Source of the DNA: Hippasteria phrygiana
Lineage: Eukaryota > Echinodermata > Asteroidea > Valvatida > Goniasteridae
Reading direction: 5' to 3'
Assembly (NCBI GenBank): GCA_037893225.1
Contig: JAZGUH010000072.1
Coordinates: forward strand, 62,001-126,000
Length of the DNA stretch: 64,000 nt
Below are positions 9,280 through 21,564 of this stretch, one piece after another. The first letter of the stretch is position 1, and each line of letters begins with the position of its first letter. Position numbers and translations under genes: made by a program. Below the pieces are notes generated by a model. That model saw only the letters and a program-made list of their open reading frames with translations. It searched no databases and had not been told where the DNA came from.

Positions 9280-11133
9280 ATGAAATATCAACCAAATTCA
9301 GTAATTTTGACATGTATGGATAGCTTAGATCTGGCGCTACATGTTGCAATTATCGGCGGCTTCTTAGAGTTAACACTTGTGGAGAAAATTCAAACCTCGC
9401 AATGTTTATTTTCTTCCCGGCCAACATCTGTGTACATGTTACCGTCTATTTATTGCTCCATGCCTGTCAAATTCCCTGGGGTATGGACTTGCTTTACTCA
9501 TTCATAATTGCATGAAATATCAACCAAATTCAGTAATTTTGACATGTATGGATAGCTTAGATCTGGCGCTACATGTTGCAATTATCGGCGGCTTCTTAGA
9601 GTTAAAACTTGTGGAGAAAATTCAAACCTCGCAATGTTTATTTTCTTTCCGGCCAACATCTGTGTGCATATTACCTTCTATTTATTGCTCCATGCCTGTC
9701 AAATTCCCTGGGGTATGACTTGCTTTACTCATTCATAATTGCATGAAATATCAACCAAATTCAGTAATTTTGACATGTATGGATAGCTTAGATCTGGCGC
9801 TACATGTTGCAATTATCGGCGGCTTCTTAGAGTTAAAACTTGTGGAGAAAATTCAAACCTCGCAATGTTTATTTTCTTTCCGGCCAACATCTGTGTACAT
9901 GTTACCGTCTATTTATTGCTCCGTGCATGTCAAATTCCCTGGGGTATGGACTTGCTTTACTCATTCATAATTGCATGAAATATCAACCAAATTCAGTAAT
10001 TTTGACATGTATGGATAGCTTAGATCTGGCGCTACATGTTGCAATTATCGGCGGCTTCTTAGAGTTAAAACTTGGGGAGAAAATTCAAACCTCGCAATGT
10101 TTATTTTCTTTCCGGCCAACATCTGTGTACATGTTACCGTCTATTTATTGCTCCGTGCATGTCAAATTCCCTGGGGTATGGACTTGCTTTACTCATTCAT
10201 AATTGCATGAAATATCAACCAAATTCAGTAATTTTGACATGTACGGATAGCTTAGATCTGGCGCTACATGTTACAATTATCGGCGGCTTATTAGAGTTAA
10301 TACTTGTGGAGAAAATTCAAACCTCGCAATGTTTATTTTCTTCCCGGCCACCATCTGTGTGCAGATTACCTTTTATTTATTGCTCCATGCCTGTCAAATT
10401 GCCTGGGGTATGGACTTGCTTTACTCATTCATAATTGCATGAAATATCAACCAAATTCAGTAATTTTGACATGTATGGATAGCTTAGATCTGGCGCTACA
10501 TGTTGCAATTATCGGCGGCTTCTTAGAGTTAAAACTTGTGGAGAAAATTCAAACCTCGCAATGTTTATTTTCTTTCCGGCCAACATCTGTGTGCATATTA
10601 CCTTCTATTTATTGCTCCATGCCTGTCAAATTCCCTGGGGTATGACTTGCTTTACTCATTCATAATTGCATGAAATATCAACCAAATTCAGTAATTTTGA
10701 CATGTATGGATAGCTTAGATCTGGCGCTACATGTTGCAATTATCGGCGGCTTCTTAGAGTTAACACTTGTGGAGAAAATTCAAACCTCGCAATGTTTATT
10801 TTCTTCCCGGCCACCATCTGTGTGCAGAATACCTCTTATTTATTGCTCCATGCCTGTAAAATTCCCTGGGGTATGGACTTGCTTTACTCATTCATAATTG
10901 CATGAAATATCAACCAAATTCAGTAATTTTGACATGTATGGATAGCTTAGATCTGGCGCTACATGTTGCAATTATCGGCGGCTTCTTAGAGTTAAAACTT
11001 GTGGAGAAAATTCAAACCTCGCAATGTTTATTTTCTTCCCGGCCACCATCTGTGTGCATATTACCTTTTATTTATTGCTCCATGCCTGTCAAATTGCCTG
11101 GGGTATGGACTTGCTTTACTCATTCATAATTGC

Positions 11134-13218
11134 ATGAAATATCAACCAAATTCAGTAATTTTGACATGTATGGATAGCTTAGATCTGGCGCTACATGTTG
11201 CAATTATCGGCGGCTTCTTAGAGTTAACACTTGTGGAGAAAATTCAAACCTCGCAATGTTTATTTTCTTTCCGGCCAACATCTGTGTGCATATTACCTTC
11301 TATTTATTGCTCCATGCCTGTCAAATTCCCTGGGGTATGACTTGCTTTACTCATTCATAATTGCATGAAATATCAACCAAATTCAGTAATTTTGACATGT
11401 ATGGATAGCTTAGATCTGGCGCTACATGTTGCAATTATCGGCGGCTTCTTAGAGTTAAAACTTGGGGAGAAAATTCAAACCTCGCAATGTTTATTTTCTT
11501 TCCGGCCAACATCTGTGTACATGTTACCTTCTATTTATTGCTCCGTGCATGTCAAATTCCCTGGGGTATGGACTTGCTTTACTCATTCATAATTGCATGA
11601 AATATCAACCAAATTCAGTAATTTTGACATGTACGGATAGCTTAGATCTGGCGCTACATGTTACAATTATCGGCGGCTTCTTAGAGTTAATACTTGTGGA
11701 GAAAATTCAAACCTCGCAATGTTTATTTTCTTCCCGGCCACCATCTGTGTGCAGATTACCTTTTATTTATTGCTCCATGCCTGTCAAATTGCCTGGGGTA
11801 TGGACTTGCTTTACTCATTCATAATTGCATGAAATATCAACCAAATTCAGTAATTTTGACATGTATGGATAGCTTAGATCTGGCGCTACATGTTGCAATT
11901 ATCGGCGGCTTCTTAGAGTTAACACTTGTGGAGAAAATTCAAACCTCGCAATGTTTATTTTCTTTCCGGCCAACATCTGTGTGCATATTACCTTCTATTT
12001 ATTGCTCCATGCCTGTCAAATTCCCTGGGGTATGACTTGCTTTACTCATTCATAATTGCATGAAATATCAACCAAATTCAGTAATTTTGACATGTATGGA
12101 TAGCTTAGATCTGGCGCTACATGTTGCAATTATCGGCGGCTTCTTAGAGTTAAAACTTGGGGAGAAAATTCAAACCTCGCAATGTTTATTTTCTTTCCGG
12201 CCAACATCTGTGTACATGTTACCTTCTATTTATTGCTCCGTGCATGTCAAATTCCCTGGGGTATGGACTTGCTTTACTCATTCATAATTGCATGAAATAT
12301 CAACCAAATTCAGTAATTTTGACATGTACGGATAGCTTAGATCTGGCGCTACATGTTACAATTATCGGCGGCTTCTTAGAGTTAATACTTGTGGAGAAAA
12401 TTCAAACCTCGCAATGTTTATTTTCTTCCCGGCCACCATCTGTGTGCAGATTACCTTTTATTTATTGCTCCATGCCTGTCAAATTGCCTGGGGTATGGAC
12501 TTGCTTTACTCATTCATAATTGCATGAAATATCAACCAAATTCAGTAATTTTGACATGTATGGATAGCTTAGATCTGGCGCTACATGTTGCAATTATCGG
12601 CGGCTTCTTAGAGTTAACACTTGTGGAGAAAATTCAAACCTCGCAATGTTTATTTTCTTTCCGGCCAACATCTGTGTGCATATTACCTTCTATTTATTGC
12701 TCCATGCCTGTCAAATTCCCTGGGGTATGACTTGCTTTACTCATTCATAATTGCATGAAATATCAACCAAATTCAGTAATTTTGACATGTATGGATAGCT
12801 TAGATCTGGCGCTACATGTTGCAATTATCGGCGGCTTCTTAGAGTTAAAACTTGGGGAGAAAATTCAAACCTCGCAATGTTTATTTTCTTTCCGGCCAAC
12901 ATCTGTGTACATGTTACCTTCTATTTATTGCTCCGTGCATGTCAAATTCCCTGGGGTATGGACTTGCTTTACTCATTCATAATTGCATGAAATATCAACC
13001 AAATTCAGTAATTTTGACATGTACGGATAGCTTAGATCTGGCGCTACATGTTACAATTATCGGCGGCTTCTTAGAGTTAATACTTGTGGAGAAAATTCAA
13101 ACCTCGCAATGTTTATTTTCTTCCCGGCCACCATCTGTGTGCAGATTACCTTTTATTTATTGCTCCATGCCTGTCAAATTGCCTGGGGTATGGACTTGCT
13201 TTACTCATTCATAATTGC
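11134..13218 (+). repeat. Perfectly phased trimer B' C' D, three tandem copies (695 bp each)
   Basis: Copies start at 11134, 11829 and 12524, with internal starts 11365/11597, 12060/12292 and 12755/12987. Each is 231+232+232 bp. B' is B with c95 (A-like front, B-like back) and occurs only here. The three copies give identical conceptual translations, so this is a very recent triplication. Confidence 0.92.
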
Positions 13219-13913
13219 ATGAAATATCAACCAAATTCAGTAATTTTGACATGTATGGATAGCTTAGATCTGGCGCTACATGTTGCAATTATCGGCGGCT
13301 TCTTAGAGTTAACACTTGTGGAGAAAATTCAAACCTCGCAATGTTTACTTTCTTCCCGGCCAACATCTGTGTACATGTTACCGTCTATTTATTGCTCCAT
13401 GCATGTCAAATTCCCTGGGGTATGGACTTGCTTTACTCATTCATAATTGCATGAAATATCAACCAAATTCAGTAATTTTGACATGTATGGATAGCTTAGA
13501 TCTGGCGCTACATGTTGCAATTATCGGCGGCTTCTTAGAGTTAACACTTGTGGAGAAAATTCAAACCTCGCAATGTTTATTTTCTTCCCGGCCACCATCT
13601 GTGTGCAGATTACCTCTTATTTATTGCTCCATGCCTGTCAAATTCCCTGGGGTATGGACTTGCTTTACTCATTCATAATTGCATGAAATATCAACCAAAT
13701 TCAGTAATTTTGACATGTATGGATAGCTTAGATCTGGCGCTACATGTTGCAATTATCGGCGGCTTCTTAGAGTTAAAACTTGTGGAGAAAATTCAAACCT
13801 CGCAATGTTTATTTTCTTTCCGGCCAACATCTGTGTGCATATTACCTTCTATTTATTGCTCCATGCCTGTCAAATTCCCTGGGGTATGACTTGCTTTACT
13901 CATTCATAATTGC
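12755..13913 (+). repeat. Five-monomer cassette C' D H A B, copy 4 (1,159 bp)
   Basis: Starts: 12755, 12987, 13219, 13451, 13683. Its first two members are also the last C' D of the trimer array, so the cassette overlaps the triplication. Confidence 0.9.
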
Positions 13914-15768
13914 ATAAAATATCAACCAAATTCAGTAATTTTGACATGTATGGATAGCTTAGATCTGGCGCTACATGTTGCAATTATCGGCGGCTTCTTA
14001 GAGTTAATACTTGTGGAGAAAATTCAAACCTCGCAATGTTTATTTTCTTCCCGGCCACCATCTGTGTGCAGATTACCTTTTATTTATTGCTCCATGCCTG
14101 TCAAATTCCCTGGGGTATGGACTTGCTTTACTCATTCATAATTTCATGAAATATCAACCAAATTCAGTAATTTTGACATGTATGGATAGCTTAGATCTGG
14201 CGCTACATGTTGCAATTATCGGCGGCTTCTTAGAGTTAAAACTTGTGGAGAAAATTCAAACCTCGCAATGTTTATTTTCTTTCCGGCCAACATCTGTGTA
14301 CATGTTACCGTCTATTTATTGCTCCATGCATGTCAAATTCCCTGGGGTATGGACTTGCTTTACTCATTCATAATTGCATGAAATATCAACCAAATTCAGT
14401 AATTTTGACATGTATGGATAGCTTAGATCTGGCGCTACATGTTGCAATTATCGGCGGCTTCTTAGAGTTAACACTTGTGGAGAAAATTCAAACCTCGCAA
14501 TGTTTATTTTCTTCCCGGCCAACATCTGTGTACATGTTACCGTCTATTTATTGCTCCATGCATGTCAAATTCCCTGGGGTATGGACTTGCTTTACTCATT
14601 CATAATTGCATGAAATATCAACCAAATTCAGTAATTTTGACATGTATGGATAGCTTAGATCTGGCGCTACATGTTGCAATTATCGGCGGCTTCTTAGAGT
14701 TAACACTTGTGGAGAAAATTCAAACCTCGCAATGTTTATTTTCTTCTCGGCCAACATCTGTGTACATGTTACCGTCTATTTATTGCTCCATGCATGTCAA
14801 ATTCCCTGGGGTATGGACTTGCTTTACTCATTCATAATTGCATGAAATATCAACCAAATTCAGTAATTTTGACATGTATGGATAGCTTAGATCTGGCGCT
14901 ACATGTTGCAATTATCGGCGGCTTCTTAGAGTTAACACTTGTGGAGAAAATTCAAACCTCGCAATGTTTATTTTCTTCCCGGCCACCATCTGTGTGCAGA
15001 TTACCTCTTATTTATTGCTCCATGCCTGTCAAATTCCCTTGGGTATGGACTTGCTTTACTCATTCATAATTGCATGAAATATCAACCAAATTCAGTAATT
15101 TTGACATGTATGGATAGCTTAGATCTGGCGCTACATGTTGCAATTATCGGCGGCTTCTTAGAGTTAAAACTTGTGGAGAAAATTCAAACCTCGCAATGTT
15201 TATTTTCTTTCCGGCCAACATCTGTGTGCATATTACCTTCTATTTATTGCTCCATGCCTGTCAAATTCCCTGGGGTATGACTTGCTTTACTCATTCATAA
15301 TTGCATGAAATATCAACCAAATTCAGTAATTTTGACATGTATGGATAGCTTAGATCTGGCGCTACATGTTGCAATTATCGGCGGCTTCTTAGAGTTAAAA
15401 CTTGGGGAGAAAATTCAAACCTCGCAATGTTTATTTTCTTTCCGGCCAACATCTGTGTACATGTTACCGTCTATTTATTGCTCCGTGCATGTCAAATTCC
15501 CTGGGGTGTGGACTTGCTTTACTCATTCATAATTGCATGAAATATCAACCAAATTCAGTAATTTTGACATGTACGGATAGCTTAGATCTGGCGCTACATG
15601 TTACAATTATCGGCGGCTTCTTAGAGTTAATACTTGTGGAGAAAATTCAAACCTCGCAATGTTTATTTTCTTCCCGGCCACCATCTGTGTGCAGATTACC
15701 TTGTATTTATTGCTCCATGCCTGTCAAATTCCCTGGGGTATGGACTTGCTTTACTCATTCAGAATTTC

Positions 15769-16000
15769 ATGAAATATCAACCAAATTCAGTAATTTTGAC
15801 ATGTATGGATAGCTTAGATCTGGCGCTACATGTTGCAATTATCGGCGGCTTCTTAGAGTTAAAACTTGTGGAGAAAATTCAAACCTCGCAATGTTTATTT
15901 TCTTCCCGGCCAACATCTGTGTGCATATTACCGTCTATTTATTGCTCCATGCATGTCAAATTCCCTGGGGTATGGACTTGCTTTACTCATTCATAATTGC
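15769..16000 (+). repeat. Monomer type K (232 bp)
   Basis: States: a95, c137, a145, g155, t158, a159, gtc165-167, a181, a185. First copy in the window. K heads each unit of the 30.6-48.5 kb zone and is not seen to the right of 51.3 kb. Confidence 0.88.
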
Positions 16001-16696
16001 ATGAAATATCAACCAAATTCAGTAATTTTGACATGTATGGATAGCTTAGATCTGGCGCTACATGTTAAAATTATCGGCGGCTTCTTAGAGTTAAAACTTG
16101 TGGAGAAAATTCAAACCTCGCAATGTTTATTTTCTTTCCGGCCAACATCTGTGTACATGTTACCGTCTATTTATTGCTCCATGCATGTCAAATTCCCTGG
16201 GGTATGGACTTGCTTTACTCATTCATAATTGCATGAAATATCAACCAAATTCAGTAATTTTGACATGTATGGATAGCTTAGATCTGGCGCTACATGTTGC
16301 AATTATCGGCGGCTTCTTAGAGTTAACACTTGTGGAGAAAATTCAAACCTCGCAATGTTTATTTTCTTCCCGGCCAACATCTGTGTACATGTTACCGTCT
16401 ATTTATTGCTCCATGCATGTCAAATTCCCTGGGGTATGGACTTGCTTTACTCATTCATAATTGCATGAAATATCAACCAAATTCAGTAATTTTGACATGT
16501 ATGGATAGCTTAGATCTGGCGCTACATGTTGCAATTATCGGCGGCTTCTTAGAGTTAAAACTTGGGGAGAAAATTCAAACCTCGCAATGTTTATTTTCTT
16601 TCCGGCCAACATCTGTGTACATGTTACCTTCTATTTATTGCTCCGTGCATGTCAAATTCCCTGGGGTATGGACTTGCTTTACTCATTCATAATTGC

Positions 16697-16928
16697 ATGA
16701 AATATCAACCAAATTCAGTAATTTTGACATGTACGGATAGCTTAGATCTGGCGCTACATGTTACAATTATCGGCGGCTTCTTAGAGTTAACACTTGTGGA
16801 GAAAATTCAAACCTCGCAATGTTTACTTTCTTCCCGGCCAACATCTGTGTACATGTTACCGTCTATTTATTGCTCCATGCATGTCAAATTCCCTGGGGTA
16901 TGGACTTGCTTTACTCATTCATAATTGC
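16697..16928 (+). repeat. D/H mosaic monomer
   Basis: The front has c38 and a67 as in D. From position 95 on it is H: c95, c130, a145, a155, a185. The switch lies between 67 and 95. It is the only such copy and follows a C' monomer, so its c38 is matched by g181. Confidence 0.87.
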
Positions 16929-17159
16929 ATGAAATATCAACCAAATTCAGTAATTTTGACATGTATGGATAGCTTAGATCTGGCGCTACATGTTGCAATT
17001 ATCGGCGGCTTCTTAGAGTTAAAACTTGTGGAGAAAATTCAAACCTCGCAATGTTTATTTTCTTTCCGGCCAACATCTGTGTGCATATTACCTTCTATTT
17101 ATTGCTCCATGCCTGTCAAATTCCCTGGGGTATGACTTGCTTTACTCATTCATAATTGC

Positions 17160-19710
17160 ATGAAATATCAACCAAATTCAGTAATTTTGACATGTATGGA
17201 TAGCTTAGATCTGGCGCTACATGTTGCAATTATCGGCGGCTTCTTAGAGTTAATACTTGTGGAGAAAATTCAAACCTCGCAATGTTTATTTTCTTCCCGG
17301 CCACCATCTGTGTGCAGATTACCTTTTATTTATTGCTCCATGCCTGTCAAATTCCCTGGGGTATGGACTTGCTTTACTCATTCATAATTTCATGAAATAT
17401 CAACCAAATTCAGTAATTTTGACATGTATGGATAGCTTAGATCTGGCGCTACATGTTGCAATTATCGGCGGCTTCTTAGAGTTAAAACTTGTGGAGAAAA
17501 TTCAAACCTCGCAATGTTTATTTTCTTTCCGGCCAACATCTGTGTACATGTTACCGTCTATTTATTGCTCCATGCATGTCAAATTCCCTGGGGTATGGAC
17601 TTGCTTTACTCATTCATAATTGCATGAAATATCAACCAAATTCAGTAATTTTGACATGTATGGATAGCTTAGATCTGGCGCTACATGTTGCAATTATCGG
17701 CGGCTTCTTAGAGTTAACACTTGTGGAGAAAATTCAAACCTCGCAATGTTTATTTTCTTCCCGGCCAACATCTGTGTACATGTTACCGTCTATTTATTGC
17801 TCCATGCATGTCAAATTCCCTGGGGTATGGACTTGCTTTACTCATTCATAATTGCATGAAATATCAACCAAATTCAGTAATTTTGACATGTATGGATAGC
17901 TTAGATCTGGCGCTACATGTTGCAATTATCGGCGGCTTCTTAGAGTTAACACTTGTGGAGAAAATTCAAACCTCGCAATGTTTATTTTCTTCTCGGCCAA
18001 CATCTGTGTACATGTTACCGTCTATTTATTGCTCCATGCATGTCAAATTCCCTGGGGTATGGACTTGCTTTACTCATTCATAATTGCATGAAATATCAAC
18101 CAAATTCAGTAATTTTGACATGTATGGATAGCTTAGATCTGGCGCTACATGTTGCAATTATCGGCGGCTTCTTAGAGTTAACACTTGTGGAGAAAATTCA
18201 AACCTCGCAATGTTTATTTTCTTCCCGGCCACCATCTGTGTGCAGATTACCTCTTATCTATTGCTCCATGCCTGTCAAATTCCCTTGGGTATGGACTTGC
18301 TTTACTCATTCATAATTGCATGAAATATCAACCAAATTCAGTAATTTTGACATGTATGGATAGCTTAGATCTGGCGCTACATGTTGCAATTATCGGCGGC
18401 TTCTTAGAGTTAAAACTTGTGGAGAAAATTCAAACCTCGCAATGTTTATTTTCTTTCCGGCCAACATCTGTGTGCATATTACCTTCTATTTATTGCTCCA
18501 TGCCTGTCAAATTCCCTGGGGTATGACTTGCTTTACTCATTCATAATTGCATGAAATATCAACCAAATTCAGTAATTTTGACATGTATGGATAGCTTAGA
18601 TCTGGCGCTACATGTTGCAATTATCGGCGGCTTCTTAGAGTTAAAACTTGGGGAGAAAATTCAAACCTCGCAATGTTTATTTTCTTTCCGGCCAACATCT
18701 GTGTACATGTTACCGTCTATTTATTGCTCCGTGCATGTCAAATTCCCTGGGGTATGGACTTGCTTTACTCATTCATAATTGCATGAAATATCAACCAAAT
18801 TCAGTAATTTTGACATGTACGGATAGCTTAGATCTGGCGCTACATGTTACAATTATCGGCGGCTTCTTAGAGTTAATACTTGTGGAGAAAATTCAAACCT
18901 CGCAATGTTTATTTTCTTCCCGGCCACCATCTGTGTGCAGATTACCTTTTATTTATTGCTCCATGCCTGTCAAATTCCCTGGGGTATGGACTTGCTTTAC
19001 TCATTCATAATTTCATGAAATATCAACCAAATTCAGTAATTTTGACATGTATGGATAGCTTAGATCTGGCGCTACATGTTGCAATTATCGGCGGCTTCTT
19101 AGAGTTAAAACTTGTGGAGAAAATTCAAACCTCGCAATGTTTATTTTCTTCCCGGCCAACATCTGTGTGCATATTACCGTCTATTTATTGCTCCATGCAT
19201 GTCAAATTCCCTGGGGTATGGACTTGCTTTACTCATTCATAATTGCATGAAATATCAACCAAATTCAGTAATTTTGACATGTATGGATAGCTTAGATCTG
19301 GCGCTACATGTTGCAATTATCGGCGGCTTCTTAGAGTTAAAACTTGTGGAGAAAATTCAAACCTCGCAATGTTTATTTTCTTTCCGGCCAACATCTGTGT
19401 ACATGTTACCGTCTATTTATTGCTCCATGCATGTCAAATTCCCTGGGGTATGGACTTGCTTTACTCATTCATAATTGCATGAAATATCAACCAAATTCAG
19501 TAATTTTGACATGTATGGATAGCTTAGATCTGGCGCTACATGTTGCAATTATCGGCGGCTTCTTAGAGTTAACACTTGTGGAGAAAATTCAAACCTCGCA
19601 ATGTTTATTTTCTTCCCGGCCAACATCTGTGTACATGTTACCGTCTATTTATTGCTCCATGCATGTCAAATTCCCTGGGGTATGGACTTGCTTTACTCAT
19701 TCATAATTGC
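17160..19710 (+). repeat. Higher-order unit, copy 2 of the 13914 unit (11 monomers, 2,551 bp)
   Basis: Starts: D2(t38) 17160, I 17392, J 17624, J(TTCTCGG) 17856, A(t199) 18088, B 18320, C 18551, D2 18783, K 19015, I 19247, J 19479. It shares with 13914-16464 the order, the length and the private TTCTCGG and t199 changes. Private here: CTTATCTAT in 18088. Confidence 0.9.
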
Positions 19711-19941
19711 ATGAAATATCAACCAAATTCAGTAATTTTGACATGTATGGATAGCTTAGATCTGGCGCTACATGTTGCAATTATCGGCGGCTTCTTAGAG
19801 TTAAAACTTGTGGGGAAAATTCAAACCTCGCAATGTTTATTTTCTTTCCGGCCAACATCTGTGTGCATATTACCTTCTATTTATTGCTCCATGCCTGTCA
19901 AATTCCCTGGGGTATGACTTGCTTTACTCATTCATAATTGC

Positions 19942-20173
19942 ATGAAATATCAACCAAATTCAGTAATTTTGACATGTATGGATAGCTTAGATCTGGCGCT
20001 ACATGTTGCAATTATCGGCGGCTTCTTAGAGTTAAAACTTGTGGAGAAAATTCAAACCTCGCAATGTTTATTTTCTTTCCGGCCAACATCTGTGTACATG
20101 TTACCGTCTATTTATTGCTCCATGCATGTCAAATTGCCTGGGGTATGGACTTGCTTTACTCATTCATAATTGC
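19942..20173 (+). repeat. Monomer type L (232 bp)
   Basis: L is type I with g195 (AATTGCC), the state also found in D and G of the left zone. First copy here; it is then frequent to 47.8 kb. It is usually preceded by B and followed by J or K. Confidence 0.88.
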
Positions 20174-21332
20174 ATGAAATATCAACCAAATTCAGTAATT
20201 TTGACATGTATGGATAGCTTAGATCTGGCGCTACATGTTGCAATTATCGGCGGCTTCTTAGAGTTAACACTTGTGGAGAAAATTCAAACCTCGCAATGTT
20301 TATTTTCTTCCCGGCCAACATCTGTGTACATGTTACCGTCTATTTATTGCTCCATGCATGTCAAATTCCCTGGGGTATGGACTTGCTTTACTCATTCATA
20401 ATTGCATGAAATATCAACCAAATTCAGTAATTTTGACATGTATGGATAGCTTAGATCTGGCGCTACATGTTGCAATTATCGGCGGCTTCTTAGAGTTAAC
20501 ACTTGTGGAGAAAATTCAAACCTCGCAATGTTTATTTTCTTCCCGGCCACCATCTGTGTGCAGATTACCTCTTATTTATTGCTCCATGCCTGTCAAATTC
20601 CCTGGGGTATGGACTTGCTTTACTCATTCATAATTGCATGAAATATCAACCAAATTCAGTAATTTTGACATGTATGGATAGCTTAGATCTGGCGCTACAT
20701 GTTGCAATTATCGGCGGCTTCTTAGAGTTAAAACTTGTGGAGAAAATTCAAACCTCGCAATGTTTATTTTCTTTCCGGCCAACATCTGTGTGCATATTAC
20801 CTTCTATTTATTGCTCCATGCCTGTCAAATTCCCTGGGGTATGACTTGCTTTACTCATTCATAATTGCATGAAATATCAACCAAATTCAGTAATTTTGAC
20901 ATGTATGGATAGCTTAGATCTGGCGCTACATGTTGCAATTATCGGCGGCTTCTTAGAGTTAAAACTTGTGGAGAAAATTCAAACCTCGCAATGTTTATTT
21001 TCTTCCCGGCCAACATCTGTGTGCATATTACCGTCTATTTATTGCTCCATGCATGTCAAATTCCCTGGGGTATGGACTTGCTTTACTCATTCATAATTGC
21101 ATGAAATATCAACCAAATTCAGTAATTTTGACATGTATGGATAGCTTAGATCTGGCGCTACATGTTGCAATTATCGGCGGCTTCTTAGAGTTAAAACTTG
21201 TGGAGAAAATTCAAACCTCGCAATGTTTATTTTCTTTCCGGCCAACATCTGTGTACATGTTACCGTCTATTTATTGCTCCATGCATGTCAAATTCCCTGG
21301 GGTATGGACTTGCTTTACTCATTCATAATTGC

Positions 21333-21564
21333 ATGAAATATCAACCAAATTCAGTAATTTTGACATGTATGGATAGCTTAGATCTGGCGCTACATGTTGC
21401 AATTATCGGCGGCTTCTTAGAGTTAACACTTGTGGAGAAAATTCAAACCTCGCAATGTTTATTTTCTTCCCGGCCAACATCTGTGTACATGTTACCGTCT
21501 ATTTATTGCTCCGTGCATGTCAAATTCCCTGGGGTATGGACTTGCTTTACTCATTCATAATTGC
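21333..21564 (+). repeat. J/C mosaic monomer with g181
   Basis: J states up to 167, then C-type g181. It is followed by a D2 with c38, so the junction pairing is kept although the front half is not C. The same mosaic is at 26666, 5,333 bp to the right. Confidence 0.87.

Larger units (their letters stand above)
8352..11133 (+). repeat. Twelve-monomer mixed block, first appearance of D2, I and J types
   Basis: Starts: c2 8352 (private GTGGATAAA), D2 8584, I 8816, J 9048, J with c185 9280, B 9512, c2 9743, C 9975, D 10207 (private CTTATTA), B 10439, A 10670 (GCAGAATAC, GTAAAATT), G 10902. It mixes left-zone types (C, D, G) with types that dominate further right. The A at 10670 shares GCAGAATAC with the A at 6730, marking common descent. 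Confidence 0.86.
13914..17159 (+). repeat. Higher-order unit, 14 monomers (3,246 bp), copy 1
   Basis: Starts: D2(t38) 13914, I 14146, J 14378, J 14610 (TTCTCGG), A 14842 (t199), B 15074, C 15305, D2 15537, K 15769, I 16001, J 16233, C' 16465, D/H mosaic 16697, B 16929. Private changes: the first monomer reads GCATAAAAT, losing the ATG; 15305 reads GGGTGTGG; D2 at 15537 reads CAGAATTTC, losing the TAA; 16001 reads GTTAAAATT. The first 11 monomers recur from 17160. Confidence 0.9.

Noticed and set aside
15402..15812. The longest open frame (136 codons), possibly a distinct gene.
   Set aside because: It is only lengthened because a private change in the monomer at 15537 turns TCATAA into TCAGAA, removing the usual stop.
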